Counted from the first letter of the stretch, positions 34,033 through 43,179 are shown. The stretch: DNA of 64,000 nt from Flavimaribacter sp039888615 (GCA_039888615.1 JBDQQS010000008.1), one strand, 5' to 3'. Made by a program: numbers and translations. The notes: a model not told the origin generated them from the letters alone.

Positions 34033-35433
34033 CTGCGTGTTGCCGAAGACGGTGAGGTGCGGATAGTCCTGCGCGCCGCCGGCGATCATGTCTCGCGTGA
34101 TCCGCTCCTGCCAGCGATAGCCGACGATCGCGCCGCGCAGCGTGTTCTGGAAGATATTGTTCGCGATTTGCGCAGCCTCCGCCCCGTCGACCACGGTGAC
34201 GGCGACGCCGATGAGGCTGTTGCGCACGATGTTGTCCGTGACCGAGACGCCGCGCAGATACGGACCCCAGCCGATGAGCATGCCGAAGCGGGCGATGTTG
34301 TCGAGGACGTTGCCGTTGACGCTGGTGTCTGCCTCCGCCGCGATCCCCCAGCCGAAGCCCGGTCCGATCGGATCGTAGGGGCCTTCATTGACGATGTTGC
34401 GCACGATGTTTCCGCTGACGACGGCCATGCGGCCGCCCTGGTTGAAATTGGCGATGGATATGCCGTTCGCCGCGCCGTCGACCAGATTGTTGGCGACGAT
34501 CGCGCCCTCGAAGGCGAACTCGCAATAGATCGCCGTTTCGCCACTCGACAGGCACTGGTTGGCGACAATCTGCACGCCCGATCCGCTGTTGGACCGGATG
34601 GCGGAAAACGCGCAGTCGGCGACATGATTGCCGGTGATCATGACATTGTTGGCCTGATAGACGTTGATGCCGTTGCCGTGCTGACCGGTGCCGCCGTCGT
34701 CGGCGCGGATGCCGGTGACGCGGTTGCCGGACACGATCGCGCCGTCCGGCCCCGGCCGCCAGCGATGGATGAGGACGCCGCCATTGCCGCAGTTTAAAAC
34801 CCGGTTGTCGGCGATCCGAATGGCCGCGCCGTCGACGCAGTAGATTCCGGCTGACGCCGCGGCGGAAATCGACGTTTCCGTGATCGACCCGCCGCAGGCT
34901 TCGAGCGCCACGCCGTGCTTGCGGCTGTCGAAGATGTTGCAGCCGGAGATGTCGACGTTGACGGCGTTGATCGCCTCCACAGCGCCGCGGCAGTATTCCG
35001 CCAGCCGGTGGCCGGACGCGTCGAGGGTCAGGCCGGTGAGGCGAATGTCGGAGGCGTTTTCGGCGCGCAGGAAATGATTGCCGCCGCCATAGATCAGCCG
35101 GCTGAGGCCTGGCACGCCGCGCAGATGGACGAGCGCCGGGAGCGTGACGTCGGAGACGATGAAATCGCCCGGCGGGATGAATACCGGCACGCCGGAATCC
35201 GACGCCGCGTTGAGGATTCTCTCAAGCGCCGCTCCCTGGTTTTCGAGCGAATCCGGCGCAAGGCCGAGTTCGACGGCGTTGAGAGCGTCCGGGGTCGCAG
35301 GCGGAGCGGCTCGAACCGGCGCGACGCCGGAGGCGAAGGCTCCACCCATGGCCGCAAGAAAGCCGCGCCGGGTGGCGCCCGGGCCGCCAGGGAGGAACTT
35401 CAATGCCGTGTCGCCTTGCTTGTCAGCCTGCAT
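34027..35433 (-). CDS. TIGR03808-type TAT-exported parallel beta-helix protein
   Basis: From ATG 35433 the product is 468 residues. A twin-arginine signal is at residues 21-30 (TRRGFLAAMG), followed by GVAPVRAAPPATPDALNAVELGL. The rest is a right-handed parallel beta-helix with repeated short strands and Asn ladders (SGNRVTGIRADD, ITGNHVADCAFSAIRSNSG, VSGNIVRNIVNEG, VTDNIVRNSLIGVAV). This is the profile of the Hyphomicrobiales twin-arginine repeat family TIGR03808, whose function is unknown; the fold is shared with pectate lyases and phage tailspikes. Longer in-frame sequence to 36333 reads across the P460 gene and is not part of it. Confidence 0.85.
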   Translation of the reverse strand: MQADKQGDTALKFLPGGPGATRRGFLAAMGGAFASGVAPVRAAPPATPDALNAVELGLAPDSLENQGAALERILNAASDSGVPVFIPPGDFIVSDVTLPALVHLRGVPGLSRLIYGGGNHFLRAENASDIRLTGLTLDASGHRLAEYCRGAVEAINAVNVDISGCNIFDSRKHGVALEACGGSITETSISAAASAGIYCVDGAAIRIADNRVLNCGNGGVLIHRWRPGPDGAIVSGNRVTGIRADDGGTGQHGNGINVYQANNVMITGNHVADCAFSAIRSNSGSGVQIVANQCLSSGETAIYCEFAFEGAIVANNLVDGAANGISIANFNQGGRMAVVSGNIVRNIVNEGPYDPIGPGFGWGIAAEADTSVNGNVLDNIARFGMLIGWGPYLRGVSVTDNIVRNSLIGVAVTVVDGAEAAQIANNIFQNTLRGAIVGYRWQERITRDMIAGGAQDYPHLTVFGNTQL

Positions 35434-35481
35434 GAAGTTCACTATCCACAAGGGCTGAGGCAAAGACAAGACGGGGTTACG

Positions 35482-35601
35482 ATGAGCGACGACCACAAGG
35501 GCGTGATTTTCGATTGGGCCGGCGCGAAGCTCAACGCGGCGGGCGCCGACTATCTGATCGACACGGTCGCCGACCTGCCGGCGTTGCTCGAGACGCTTTA
35601 A
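35482..35601 (+). pseudogene. Probable internally deleted phosphonoacetaldehyde hydrolase (phnX) remnant
   Basis: A 39-residue reading frame begins MSDDHKGVIFDWAG and ends AGADYLIDTVADLPALLETL. The first part matches the HAD nucleophile region of PhnX (V-F/L-DWAG), the last part matches the PhnX C terminus (HYLIDT-ELP-V pattern). The roughly 220 residues normally between them are missing without a frame break. I read this as one clean in-frame deletion, leaving a stub that may or may not be translated (GGGG lies 6 bases before the ATG). Its end overlaps the convergent P460 gene by four bases. A genuine micro-protein is the less likely alternative. Confidence 0.5.
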
Positions 35602-36161
35602 TCGCGAAGCATCGGATAGGCCTCGACGTGCACCCAGTCGGTCGCCTTGACCGGCATGTGACAGCCGAGACAGTCTGTCTGGTAGTTGGTGGTGATGGTG
35701 GCGTCCGGCGCATCGGCGTTGAACTTCGCCCATCCCCAGCCGTCGCCCCATAGCGGGCCTTGCGGGCCGTTTTGCTTCGGCGGCTTGATCATGGCGAACC
35801 AGCCTTTCAGCGCGCCGAGATGCGACGTCCTGTCGTCGCCTTCGCCTTCGGTGACCCCGTCGCGCAGTTCCTTGATCAGCACCGCGCCTTCTGGAAATTC
35901 TCCGGTCTGGCGATAGGCTGTCACCGTTTCGGGCTGGGTGTAGACGATGTTGAACTGCTTCACGCCGGCGTCGTCGAGATGCGCGAACACGCCGAGCACG
36001 CTCCAGTCGCGCGCGTAATTCTCCTTCGTCATGACGATCGAGCCGTCGGGCTGGACCATCGCGTCGGCGGCCCCTTCGGCGGCGACGGGCGCAGCGTTCG
36101 CGAGGATGACGGCGGCCGCCGCCACGATCGCCGTTCCCGAAAGATACAGGGCTTTTTTCAT
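35598..36161 (-). CDS. Cytochrome P460-family periplasmic haem protein
   Basis: The 187-residue protein has a signal peptide ending near ANAAPVAAEGA and a single haem c motif CLGCH near the C terminus (TNYQTDCLGCHMPVKATDWVHVEAYP). The preceding beta-rich region (DWSVLGVFAHLDDAGVKQFNIVYTQPETVTAYRQTGEFPEGAVLIKEL) fits the P460/beta-cytochrome fold. Known members oxidise hydroxylamine with a Lys- or Met-cross-linked haem, or bind NO. No crosslinking Lys can be proved by eye, so a cytochrome c'-beta role in NO binding is equally possible. GGAGAA precedes the ATG. Confidence 0.82.
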   Translation of the reverse strand: MKKALYLSGTAIVAAAAVILANAAPVAAEGAADAMVQPDGSIVMTKENYARDWSVLGVFAHLDDAGVKQFNIVYTQPETVTAYRQTGEFPEGAVLIKELRDGVTEGEGDDRTSHLGALKGWFAMIKPPKQNGPQGPLWGDGWGWAKFNADAPDATITTNYQTDCLGCHMPVKATDWVHVEAYPMLRD

Positions 36162-36329
36162 TTAAGGTTCTCCATGGACAGTGCTTGCCGGCATCCTTGA
36201 GGCCTGCGCCCGCAGGGTCAAGCCCGGACGGCAAAGCCTTCTCGAACAGGGTTAGCGAAAAGACAAGAGAAGGCGGCGCGGGCGCCGGACAACCTTCCGG
36301 ATTGTAAAAGGACTGCTTTTTCACACCTG
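36162..36329. other. Short intergenic region, no gene seen
   Basis: These 168 bases lie between the start of the P460 gene and the end of the transglycosylase-like gene, both on the minus strand. They likely carry the P460 promoter. A GC-rich inverted element was looked for and not found. Confidence 0.3.
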
Positions 36330-36932
36330 TCACATGCGCGCCGCGGCCTTTTCCGCCTGTTTCAGGGTCGCGCCGAAAATATCGATATAGGCGAGGTTGG
36401 CGCTGTTGATTTCCCGTTGGCCGTTATAGGCGCGCGCCACGTAGATCATGCAGTCTGCGTCGCATGCTTCCTCGTTCCAGTCACGCGCCAGGCGCCGCAC
36501 GATTCCGACTGCTAGCCGCACCGACAGGCAATCATCCACGGCGATCGACAGGGCGAGGTCTTGCGTCTTGTCCACCTCGCCGAGCCCGGCGCCGGTGGAA
36601 GGCCGGATCTGCGCAAGGCCGACGGACCAGTCAGGCAGGGGAAGGCCCAGCCGCGCCATGACCGGCAGGACGGTGTTTTCCGCCAGCCTCTCCAGCGCCG
36701 GAGTGCTGTAGGCCTCGATCGCCACCAGGGCCGAGGCGGCGCGCATGTCCCATCGTTTCAGGTCCAGACCGCAGGCGAGAATGCGATCCTCGTTCGCCGT
36801 CCAGATGGTCGCGGCCGCCTGGTCGACCGGAATGCGCGAGGGAAACAGGCCAAGCCCGGCGCCCTGACCGAGGATCGGCGCGCCGACGACCGCGCACAGG
36901 ACCAGCGCTGCGTAAAGACTATTGGCCCGCAT
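36330..36932 (-). CDS. Lytic transglycosylase-like exported protein
   Basis: From ATG 36932 the product is 200 residues with a signal or anchor helix (NSLYAALVLCAVVGAPILG). The central part, SALVAIEAYSTPALERLAENTVLPVMARLGLPLPDWSVGLAQIRPSTG, resembles the SLT lysozyme-like fold: a Glu in AIEAYS and the GLAQIRPST stretch that matches the G-L-Q-I/M motif. Later YVARAYNGQREINSANLAYID resembles the final SLT helix. The start lies 14 bases inside the end of the upstream membrane-protein gene, so the two are coupled. A GTG at 36965 in frame is an alternative. Enzymatic activity on peptidoglycan is inference. Confidence 0.65.
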   Translation of the reverse strand: MRANSLYAALVLCAVVGAPILGQGAGLGLFPSRIPVDQAAATIWTANEDRILACGLDLKRWDMRAASALVAIEAYSTPALERLAENTVLPVMARLGLPLPDWSVGLAQIRPSTGAGLGEVDKTQDLALSIAVDDCLSVRLAVGIVRRLARDWNEEACDADCMIYVARAYNGQREINSANLAYIDIFGATLKQAEKAAARM

Positions 36933-38097
36933 TGGCGAAAGACCATGTGATGAGAGCCGTCGCACTGGTCGTGATCAGGGTCGTCAGCAAGGTCGCGACG
37001 ATCTTGCCGAAATCCAGATTGGCGCGCACGCCTTCGGAAACCCTGCTTTTCTTCGCCCATATCGCCGCCGTCACGCCCAGACGGGCGGTGAAGAAATAGG
37101 AGAGCACATAGCTGAGATAGAGCGCGAAGAATTGCGGGCGCAGCGATTTCCATTCGCTGGCGACGATGACGTCCCAAAGCACCATGATGGGCCAGCAGAA
37201 CAGGAACGCAACCACGCCTGCGGCGACCGGGGCGTCAAAAATCGCGCGTTCCGGCCGCCAGAGCCCGATCAGGAACGCTCCGACGAAAGCCGGCGCCATT
37301 TTCAGCAGGACGGCGGGCCAGAACAGATACTTGTCCTGCGCCAGGATCGCCGCCTGGATTTCTTCGTGCTGGCTGGCGAGCTGGGTCTTTCGGAACGTCT
37401 CGGCGCGTTTGACCCACTCGGGTCGCGATCTCAGCCCCTGCTGATCGACAGCCGCCTGGTTTTCGACGTCATCAACAAGGGAGCCCAACTCCGTGGCGTT
37501 TCTCAACGTATCGTACACGGAATAGCTGGAAGGCGTCTCGTTGCCGGCCAGGTAATTGATAATACTGGAAATGTTCAGGTAATTGTCCTGAACGAGGATA
37601 TTCTCGATATCGATGGCGGTCAGGTTCGACAGGGAATTTTCCGGAACGACGCCGTTTTGCAGCATCGCGCCCTTTATGATTGCCTCGTTGTTCTTCAGAT
37701 ACGAGATCAGCCGGTCGAGCGCAGCGTTGTAGGCGTCGGAATTCAGATGTTGTCCGTCGACAATGTCGTATGTGTAAAACACCTGGTACTGCACATTGTG
37801 CATGGCGTTCAATTCCCCGCAGGGCTCCAGCAATCCGACTTCCCTTTCCGTGAGCGAGACGGTCTCCCTGATCTGGCTCTCGCTCTCCTTCACATGCAGG
37901 GCGCGGCAGAAAGCGGCGGGCGACGGCAATTCGGGACTGGCGAGAAACTGCGTCTGGTTCTGCGGCCCGACGATCTGGGAGAATGTGAAGTAGTAGCGCG
38001 ACGGCAGGAGCGTGAGCGCCTTGACCAGGGCAAATATGACCAGCAGCGCAATCAGGAAAATGACGGTGTCGATATTGCGATCGAAGATTTTCGGCAT
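36919..38097 (-). CDS. Membrane protein of unknown function
   Basis: From ATG 38097 (AGGG 9 bases upstream) the product is 392 residues. One transmembrane helix lies near the N terminus (TVIFLIALLVIFALVKALTL), then about 200 residues of extracytoplasmic helical sequence (ETVSLTEREVGLLEPCGELNAMHNVQYQVFYTYDIVDG...), then three or four helices (LLKMAPAFVGAFLIGLW, VAAGVVAFLFCWPIMVLWDVIV, FFALYLSYVLSYFF, LLTTLITTSATALITWSF). No family is recognised. It is coupled to the transglycosylase-like gene downstream, which suggests a joint envelope role. Alternative starts lie at 38106 and 38169. Confidence 0.7.
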   Translation of the reverse strand: MPKIFDRNIDTVIFLIALLVIFALVKALTLLPSRYYFTFSQIVGPQNQTQFLASPELPSPAAFCRALHVKESESQIRETVSLTEREVGLLEPCGELNAMHNVQYQVFYTYDIVDGQHLNSDAYNAALDRLISYLKNNEAIIKGAMLQNGVVPENSLSNLTAIDIENILVQDNYLNISSIINYLAGNETPSSYSVYDTLRNATELGSLVDDVENQAAVDQQGLRSRPEWVKRAETFRKTQLASQHEEIQAAILAQDKYLFWPAVLLKMAPAFVGAFLIGLWRPERAIFDAPVAAGVVAFLFCWPIMVLWDVIVASEWKSLRPQFFALYLSYVLSYFFTARLGVTAAIWAKKSRVSEGVRANLDFGKIVATLLTTLITTSATALITWSFANAGQ

Positions 38098-38395
38098 AAT
38101 GGACATCCCTGTTTTGGTTATCCATCCGATGCAACCGGATACCAGCGACAGATAACGCGGTGATTTCATCGATGTGCACTATACAATTACAGGTTATATT
38201 CAGCAATATTTCGAATATTATTAGGAGTATTAATCTGCCTTGAGCCTTTCTATTCTTTTGTAATTCTTGTCCTGTTTCAGGCTGGCTTCGCGCCGCAATC
38301 GCGCCCGATCGCCCGCCGGCCCGCCATCTTTCTGCTCCCAAAACGTGTAGTCCTTGCCTATACTCGCCCTGACCGATTCCCTTCCGGAGGCATTC

Positions 38396-40564
38396 ATGGG
38401 ACTGCTGGCGCGACTTTCCTCCGTCAATCTCTCGATCTGGGTCATTATCGGCGCGCTGTCGGGGATCTTCTGCGGCGTGTTCATTGGCGACTATGCGGCG
38501 AACCTGGAGCCGTTCGGCTCGATCTACGTCATGCTCTTGCAGATGTGCGTGTTTCCCTTCGTCGTCTCCTCGCTTCTGCACGGGCTCGGCAGCCTGACGC
38601 CGCAAATGGCGCTGCGGCTTCTGAAATCCGGCCTGCCGGTGTTCCTCATCGGCTGGGCGGTGGTGTTCGCCGGCTTGTGGATCCTGTCGCAGGGCATTCC
38701 GGAGGCGCGCCCGCCGGTTCTGGTGGAGCCATCCAAGGGCGGCGGACTGGGCGAACTGCTGTCGCTCGTCATCCCCTCGAACCCGTTTTCCGATCTCACC
38801 CAGAACTACGTGCCGGCGATCGTCGTCTTTTCGGTCATCTACGGGATCGCCGTTCAGCGCCTCAAGCAGAAGGACAGCTTGCTTTCCGCGCTCTACACGT
38901 TCCGCCAGGCGAGCGTGACGGTGTGGGGCTGGGTGGTGCGCATCGCGCCCTTCGGCGTGTTCGCGCTGTTCGCCGACCTGGCCGGGACGGTGCAAATTCA
39001 GCTGCTCGGCGGCCTGTTCCTCTACGCCGTGCTGTTCGTGCTCGGCGCGCTGGCGATGGCCCTTTGGGTGCTGCCGTCGCTCCTGTGCGCGATCGCCCCG
39101 ATGCGCTATCCCGAACTGATGCGCGACCTGCAGGAGGCGCTGGTCGTCGCCGTCGTCACCTCGCTGCCGATTACCGCCGTGCCGCTGATCATCAAGGTGA
39201 CGCGCAAGATGGTCGAAGACCGGAAGGTCGAGGATCCCGAGAGCGGGGAGATCATCTCGACCTCGCTCGCCGTCAGCTATCCGATCGGACAGCTCGGCAA
39301 TCTGTTCGTCGCGTTCTTCGTCGTGTTCGCGGCCTATTATGTGCATTCGGCGCTTCCGCCGACGGTCTGGTTCACGCTTCCGGCCGTCACCATCCTCTCC
39401 ACCGTCGGAACGCCCGTTTCGACGGTCGACGCCGTCTCCTTCATGGCGCACTGGCTGGACCTGCCGGCCGACGTCAAGCTGCTCTATGTGGAGCTGATGA
39501 CGCTGACGCGCTATCCGCAGGTGCTGGTCTCGGCGATGAGCCTCGCCTTCATCACCATCATCGCCACCTTCTCCTATTACGGGCTCGCGCGGCTGCACAA
39601 GCGACGGCTCATCTTCTCGCTCGGCTCGAGCGCTCTGCTGATGGCTGTGCTGGCGATCGGCGGCCGCGCCGCCGCGCCTTACCTGACGACCAAGGAGCCC
39701 GATCCCTATGTGAGCTTCACGCTGGACGAGGACCTGAAGGGCCGGGTCAAGGCGACGGTTCACAAGCCCGGGGACGGCGAAGCGGCCACCCCGCCGGCGC
39801 GGAGCGGCGACTCCATGCAGCGGATTCGCGAGAGCGGCAGGCTGCGCGTCGGCTACGGGCCGGCGATCATCCCGTTCAGCTATTTCAACGCGCAAGGCGA
39901 TCTGGTCGGCTACGACGTGGCGCTCGCCTACAAGCTGGCGGAGGATCTGGGCGTCGATCTGGAATTCTATCCGATCACCAACTGGTCGGGTCTCGGCGCG
40001 GCGCTGAAGGAAAACCGCTTCGACCTCGCCATCGGCGGCATTTACGTCAGCGACAAGCGCTTGCAGGAGGTCCGGGTTTCCGACACCTATCTCTACACGC
40101 CGCTGGCGCTGATTTCGCATGCGAAGAATGCGAAGACCTATCTCGACCTGTCCGACGTCGACACGAAAGGCCTGCGCGTCGCGGTGTTCCGCGACACGAT
40201 CCTTGAAGACCTGGCGCACAAACTGTTTCCGGAAGCGACGATCCAGGTGGTCGACGATTATTCGAAGCTGTCTTCCGACGCCAGTTTCGACGTCGCCCTG
40301 TGGACGCAGATCCAGGCCGCAGCCTGGGCCGAGGCCAATCCCGGCTATTCGGCGGTGGCGCCTGGCGATCTCGGCAGCCCGCTCGCCATCGCGATGCCGA
40401 TGCCGCCCGACTCGCCGAATTTCGCCCGCTTCGTCGACGACTGGCTTTCGCTTCAACGGGGCAATGGCTTCGAACAGGGACTGAAGAGCTACTGGATCGA
40501 CGGCCAGCCGCGCAGGAGCGACGCCCCGCGCTGGAGCATCCTCAACAACGTGATCGGAAAGTAG
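38396..40564 (+). CDS. Dicarboxylate/amino acid:cation symporter fused to a periplasmic substrate-binding domain
   Basis: GGAGG lies 6 bases before the ATG at 38396; the product is 722 residues. Residues 1-395 are a DAACS/SDF-family symporter (NLEPFGSIYVMLLQMCVFPFVVSSLLHGLG; IPSNPFSDLTQNYVPAIVVF; TSLPITAVPLII; TILSTVGTPVSTVDAVSFMAHWLDLP). An extra membrane helix (about 405-428, LGSSALLMAVLAIGG) would carry the chain to the periplasm. Residues of about 470-700 form a PF00497-type amino-acid/dicarboxylate-binding domain (ESGRLRVGYGPAIIPFSYFNAQGDLVGYDVALAYKLAEDLGVDL; RFDLAIGGIYVSDKR). A symporter carrying its own binding domain is unusual. Three dehydrogenase-complex genes follow on the same strand. 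Confidence 0.88.
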   Translation: MGLLARLSSVNLSIWVIIGALSGIFCGVFIGDYAANLEPFGSIYVMLLQMCVFPFVVSSLLHGLGSLTPQMALRLLKSGLPVFLIGWAVVFAGLWILSQGIPEARPPVLVEPSKGGGLGELLSLVIPSNPFSDLTQNYVPAIVVFSVIYGIAVQRLKQKDSLLSALYTFRQASVTVWGWVVRIAPFGVFALFADLAGTVQIQLLGGLFLYAVLFVLGALAMALWVLPSLLCAIAPMRYPELMRDLQEALVVAVVTSLPITAVPLIIKVTRKMVEDRKVEDPESGEIISTSLAVSYPIGQLGNLFVAFFVVFAAYYVHSALPPTVWFTLPAVTILSTVGTPVSTVDAVSFMAHWLDLPADVKLLYVELMTLTRYPQVLVSAMSLAFITIIATFSYYGLARLHKRRLIFSLGSSALLMAVLAIGGRAAAPYLTTKEPDPYVSFTLDEDLKGRVKATVHKPGDGEAATPPARSGDSMQRIRESGRLRVGYGPAIIPFSYFNAQGDLVGYDVALAYKLAEDLGVDLEFYPITNWSGLGAALKENRFDLAIGGIYVSDKRLQEVRVSDTYLYTPLALISHAKNAKTYLDLSDVDTKGLRVAVFRDTILEDLAHKLFPEATIQVVDDYSKLSSDASFDVALWTQIQAAAWAEANPGYSAVAPGDLGSPLAIAMPMPPDSPNFARFVDDWLSLQRGNGFEQGLKSYWIDGQPRRSDAPRWSILNNVIGK

Positions 40565-40704
40565 GGAGCGCCGCCAGCGGGCTTTTGCAATTTTAAGTTT
40601 AATGTTCTTGTCTCGCTTTCCTGCCTGATGCATTCTGATTGCGGCGCTGGCGACTCGTCAGCCCGCTTCGATCCCCAGCCGGCCGCAAGGAAGAGAAGGA
40701 TGCG

Positions 40705-41409
40705 ATGACCGATTTTGCCGTTGACCGGCGCGACCTCCTTCTGAACGGCGTTGCAAGCGTCGCGATCCTGGCGCTTGACGGCCTGGCGCCGGCGCCGGCG
40801 ATGGCGCAAGCCGGCCCGGACACCCTCGAAAACTACAAGCCCGTCTATTTCGACGCCGCCGAATGGGCCTTCGTCATGGCGGCGACGGATCGCCTCATTC
40901 CCGCCGATGGCGAAGGGCCGGGCGCGCTTGCCACGCTGGTTCCACGCTTCATCGACCGGCAACTGGCCGGCGATTTCGGCAAGGCCTCGCGCTGGTATAT
41001 GCAGGGGCCGCACGACCCCGACGCAAGCCCGCTTTTCGGCTTCCAGCTTGCCCAGACGCCCGCCGAAATCTACCGGATCGCGATCCCGGAGGTCGACGCG
41101 CACTGCCGAACCGCCTACGGCCAGGCCTTCGCGGCGCTTTCCGACGCCGACAAGGACGTGGTTCTCCATGATCTCGAAGCCGGCAAGGTCGACCTGAAGA
41201 CGGTTCCGGCCTCGGACTTCTTCGCAATGCTGCTCGCCAACACCAAGGAAGGCTATTTCGCCGACCCGCGCTATGGCGGCAACCACGGCATGCAGGCCTG
41301 GACCTATATCGGCTTTCCGGGCGCGCGGGCGAGTTTCCGCGAATGGGTGGGCCAGCAGAACACGCCCTATCCGCTGGGGCCGGTGAGCATCGGCGGGGAG
41401 CGCGCCTGA
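40705..41409 (+). CDS. Gluconate 2-dehydrogenase-type small (gamma) subunit with TAT-like signal
   Basis: From ATG 40705 (GAAGGA upstream) the product is 234 residues. The N terminus FAVDRRDLLLNGVASVAILALDGLAPAPAMA is a twin-arginine signal. The remainder (WAFVMAATDRLIPADGEGPGALATLVPRFIDRQLAGDFG ... EGYFADPRYGGNHGMQAWTYIGFPG) is the gluconate 2-dehydrogenase subunit 3 family. In these membrane-bound complexes the small subunit carries the signal and ferries the folded flavoprotein across the membrane. It overlaps the GMC subunit gene by one base (TGATG). Confidence 0.88.
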   Translation: MTDFAVDRRDLLLNGVASVAILALDGLAPAPAMAQAGPDTLENYKPVYFDAAEWAFVMAATDRLIPADGEGPGALATLVPRFIDRQLAGDFGKASRWYMQGPHDPDASPLFGFQLAQTPAEIYRIAIPEVDAHCRTAYGQAFAALSDADKDVVLHDLEAGKVDLKTVPASDFFAMLLANTKEGYFADPRYGGNHGMQAWTYIGFPGARASFREWVGQQNTPYPLGPVSIGGERA

Positions 41410-43169
41410 TGGCGCGGACGCAAAAGAAGGTCGACGCCGTGATTGTCGGCCTCGGCTGGGTCGGCTCGGTGATGGCGATGGAACTGACCGCCGCCGGGCT
41501 TGACGTGGTGGCGCTGGAGCGCGGACCCGACCGCAAGACCGTGCCGACCTTCGCCTATCCCAAGATCGCCGACGAGTTGCGCTACGCTGTCCGCTACGAA
41601 CTGATGCAGCGCCCGGCCGACAGCACGGTGACGATCCGGCACAACACCGGGCAGACCGCGCTGCCCTACCGGCGTCTCGGCTCCTTTCTGCCGGGGACCG
41701 GCGTCGGCGGCGCGGGCGCACACTGGAACGGCCTCTTGTGGCGACCGAACGCCGAAGAATTGCGGCTGAAATCCTGGATCGACGAGCGCTTCGGCGCCGA
41801 CATTATTCCGGACGACATGACGATCCAGGATTTCGGCGTCGACTACGACGAACTCGAACCCTATTTCGACCGCTTCGAAAAGATCGTCGGCGTTTCCGGC
41901 AAGGCCGGCAATCTGAACGGCGCGATCATGGACGGCGGCAACCCTTTCGAAGCGCCGCGCGCCAGCGACTACCCGATGCCTCCGCTCGAGCAGACCTATG
42001 ACGCCGTGCTGTTTGCCAAAGCCGCCCGCAATCTCGGCTATCATCCGTTCCCCAAACCCGCCGCGAACGCCTCGCAGGTCTACACCAATCCCTATGGCAT
42101 GCAGCTGGGCCCCTGCAACTATTGCGGCTTTTGCGAGCGCTTCGGCTGCCTGAACTATTCCAAATCCTCGCCGCAGACCTGCGTGCTGGACGCGCTCTAC
42201 CAGCGCCCGAACTTCGAATACCGCACCAACGCAACCGTGCTGAAGGTGGAGCTTGCGCCGGACGGAAAAACGGCGACCGGCGTGACCTACGCCGACGCGA
42301 AGGGCGAGGAGGTGTTCCAGCCGGCGGATCTGGTGATCCTCGCCGCCTTCCAGCTCAACAATGTGCACCTGATGCTGCTTTCCGGCATCGGGCCGCCCTA
42401 TGACCCGGCGACCGGCGCGGGCGCGGTGGGGCGCAACTACGCCTACCAGATGACGGGCGCGACCTCGCTGTTCTTCAAAAACATCGACTTCAACCCCTTT
42501 GTCGGCGCGGGCGCCAATGGCGTGGCCTTCGCCGATCTGGCGCTGAGCCAGATGGACTTTGCGAAAAACGGCTTCATCGGCGGCGGCTACCAGTCTTCGC
42601 AGCAGACGAACGGCCAGCCGATCCACCATCTGCCGCTGCCCGAGGGCACGCCCGCCTGGGGCGCCGGCTGGAAGAAGGCCGTGGGCGAGCACTACGGCCA
42701 CTCGATGGACATCGTGCTGCAATCGACCAACATGCCCTATCGCGACGCCTATCTGGACCTCGACCCGACCTACAGGGACCCGTTTGGCCGGCCCTTGCTG
42801 AGGATGACCTTCGACTGGCGCCCCAACGAGCTGAAACAGGCGCAGTTCTTCAAGGAAAAGGCGGCGGAGTTTGGCCGCGAAATGGGGGCTGACGCGTCTA
42901 CTTCCTTCTATCCCGACGGGCATTACGACACCCGCGTGTACCAGTCGACCCACACGGTGGGCGGCGCGATCATGGGGACGGATCGACAAACCTCCGCCAT
43001 CAATCGCTACCTGCAGAGCTGGGACGTGCACAATGTGTTTGCGCCGGGCGCCAACGCGTTTCCGCAGAATTTCGAATATAATCCGACCGGGATGATCGGG
43101 GCGCTGACGCTCTGGGCCGCAAGGGCGATCCGCGAGGATTATCTCGCAAACCCCCGGCCACTGATGTGA
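41409..43169 (+). CDS. GMC-type flavoprotein (alpha) subunit of a membrane-bound gluconate/sugar dehydrogenase
   Basis: The 586-residue protein starts with the FAD-binding VIVGLGWVGSVMAMELTAAGLDVVALERG and lacks its own signal peptide, as expected for a partner exported with the TAT subunit. It has FLPGTGVGGAGAHWNGLLWR, a Cys-rich loop CNYCGFCERFGC that may carry an iron-sulfur or disulfide feature of this subfamily, STHTVGGAIMG with the catalytic His, and NPTGMIGALTLWAA. Such complexes oxidise gluconate, 2-ketogluconate or sorbitol in the periplasm and pass electrons to the ubiquinone pool. Which sugar acid is used is not clear. Confidence 0.88.
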   Translation: MARTQKKVDAVIVGLGWVGSVMAMELTAAGLDVVALERGPDRKTVPTFAYPKIADELRYAVRYELMQRPADSTVTIRHNTGQTALPYRRLGSFLPGTGVGGAGAHWNGLLWRPNAEELRLKSWIDERFGADIIPDDMTIQDFGVDYDELEPYFDRFEKIVGVSGKAGNLNGAIMDGGNPFEAPRASDYPMPPLEQTYDAVLFAKAARNLGYHPFPKPAANASQVYTNPYGMQLGPCNYCGFCERFGCLNYSKSSPQTCVLDALYQRPNFEYRTNATVLKVELAPDGKTATGVTYADAKGEEVFQPADLVILAAFQLNNVHLMLLSGIGPPYDPATGAGAVGRNYAYQMTGATSLFFKNIDFNPFVGAGANGVAFADLALSQMDFAKNGFIGGGYQSSQQTNGQPIHHLPLPEGTPAWGAGWKKAVGEHYGHSMDIVLQSTNMPYRDAYLDLDPTYRDPFGRPLLRMTFDWRPNELKQAQFFKEKAAEFGREMGADASTSFYPDGHYDTRVYQSTHTVGGAIMGTDRQTSAINRYLQSWDVHNVFAPGANAFPQNFEYNPTGMIGALTLWAARAIREDYLANPRPLM

Positions 43170-43179
43170 GGGCGCTGCG

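Noticed and set aside
38230..38397. Small minus-strand frame divergent from the symporter fusion gene (55 residues from its internal ATG)
   Set aside because: Its possible start overlaps the symporter start, it has no ribosome-binding site and matches no family. A real small protein cannot be excluded.
37472..40633. 1053-codon open frame on the minus strand
   Set aside because: It is antisense to the symporter-binding-domain fusion gene. Its translation is an Arg/His/Asp-rich, low-complexity mix typical of high-GC shadow frames. Only the fusion gene has a ribosome-binding site and recognisable domains.
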